Below, piece by piece: positions 6,878 through 6,906 of a stretch of 6,906 nt of DNA. The position numbers were made by a program, and so were the translations under genes. Below the pieces are notes generated by a model. The model searched no databases and had not been told where the DNA came from. It saw only the letters and a program-made list of their open reading frames with translations. Numbering within the stretch: the stretch's first letter is position 1; each line of letters begins with the position of its first letter. Source of the DNA: CAYUJH01 sp964394585 (GTDB taxonomy: Bacteria; Bacteroidota; Bacteroidia; Cytophagales; Flammeovirgaceae); NCBI GenBank assembly GCA_964394585.1, contig CAYMYI010000169.1, forward strand, positions 1 through 6,906. Direction: 5' to 3'.

Positions 6878-6906
6878 GCTCCGTTCGTCTAGGGGTTAGG
6901 ACGCCA
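6878..6906 (+). tRNA. tRNA-Glu, 5' part only (cut by the window edge)
   Basis: The sequence begins with acceptor strand GCTCCGT (6878-6884), then T8 and C9, D-stem GTCT (6887-6890), loop AGGGGTT and the return strand AGGAC. The stretch GTTCGTCTAGGGGTTAGGAC is characteristic of bacterial tRNA-Glu. The anticodon, T-arm and 3' end lie beyond the window, so identity rests on the D-arm and the acceptor 5' strand. Isoacceptor TTC is expected but not seen. Confidence 0.88.

Noticed and set aside
1..6906. Search for a defence, mobile or otherwise novel multi-gene system
   Set aside because: Every coding region is a known housekeeping or metabolic family, intact and of normal length. No direct-repeat array, transposase, integrase, or shift in codon or base usage is evident.

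Overview
The window is an ordinary housekeeping segment of a Bacteroidota chromosome. Four observations point to this phylum. The primary sigma factor starts directly at region 1.2, with no region 1.1. Promoter-like sites follow the Bacteroidota pattern TTG-N20-TAnnTTTG (best before rpsO and the tRNA). None of the start codons is preceded by a Shine-Dalgarno sequence. The protein sequences resemble those of this phylum throughout. I cannot resolve the genus. No mobile element, CRISPR array, toxin, phage gene or unknown coding gene is visible, and I did not find a new multi-gene system.

Layout from left to right. The minus strand carries rpsO (ribosomal protein S15), then pnp (polynucleotide phosphorylase), then rpoD (primary sigma factor, cut by the left edge). 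A hairpin terminator follows rpsO, and a smaller hairpin lies ahead of pnp. A long inverted repeat fills most of the gap between pnp and rpoD and ends five bases before the rpoD start. Divergent from rpsO on the plus strand is a MalY/PatB-type PLP-dependent C-S lyase or aminotransferase. It converges on htpG (bacterial Hsp90, minus strand) across a short shared bidirectional terminator. To the right, htpG has a roughly 120-base AT-rich leader that can fold in mutually exclusive ways. The window ends in the first 29 bases of a plus-strand tRNA-Glu gene with a very clear promoter.

The rpsO-pnp-rpoD block joins translation, RNA turnover and core transcription. The lyase and htpG are independent neighbours with no evident functional link to it. 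The regions worth a second look are non-coding: the palindrome before rpoD, the foldable htpG leader, and a short near-exact match between the pnp leader and the 3' end of htpG. No gene-free stretch exceeds 300 bases; the longest are about 250 bases (pnp to rpsO) and 243 bases (htpG to the tRNA), and both are described below.
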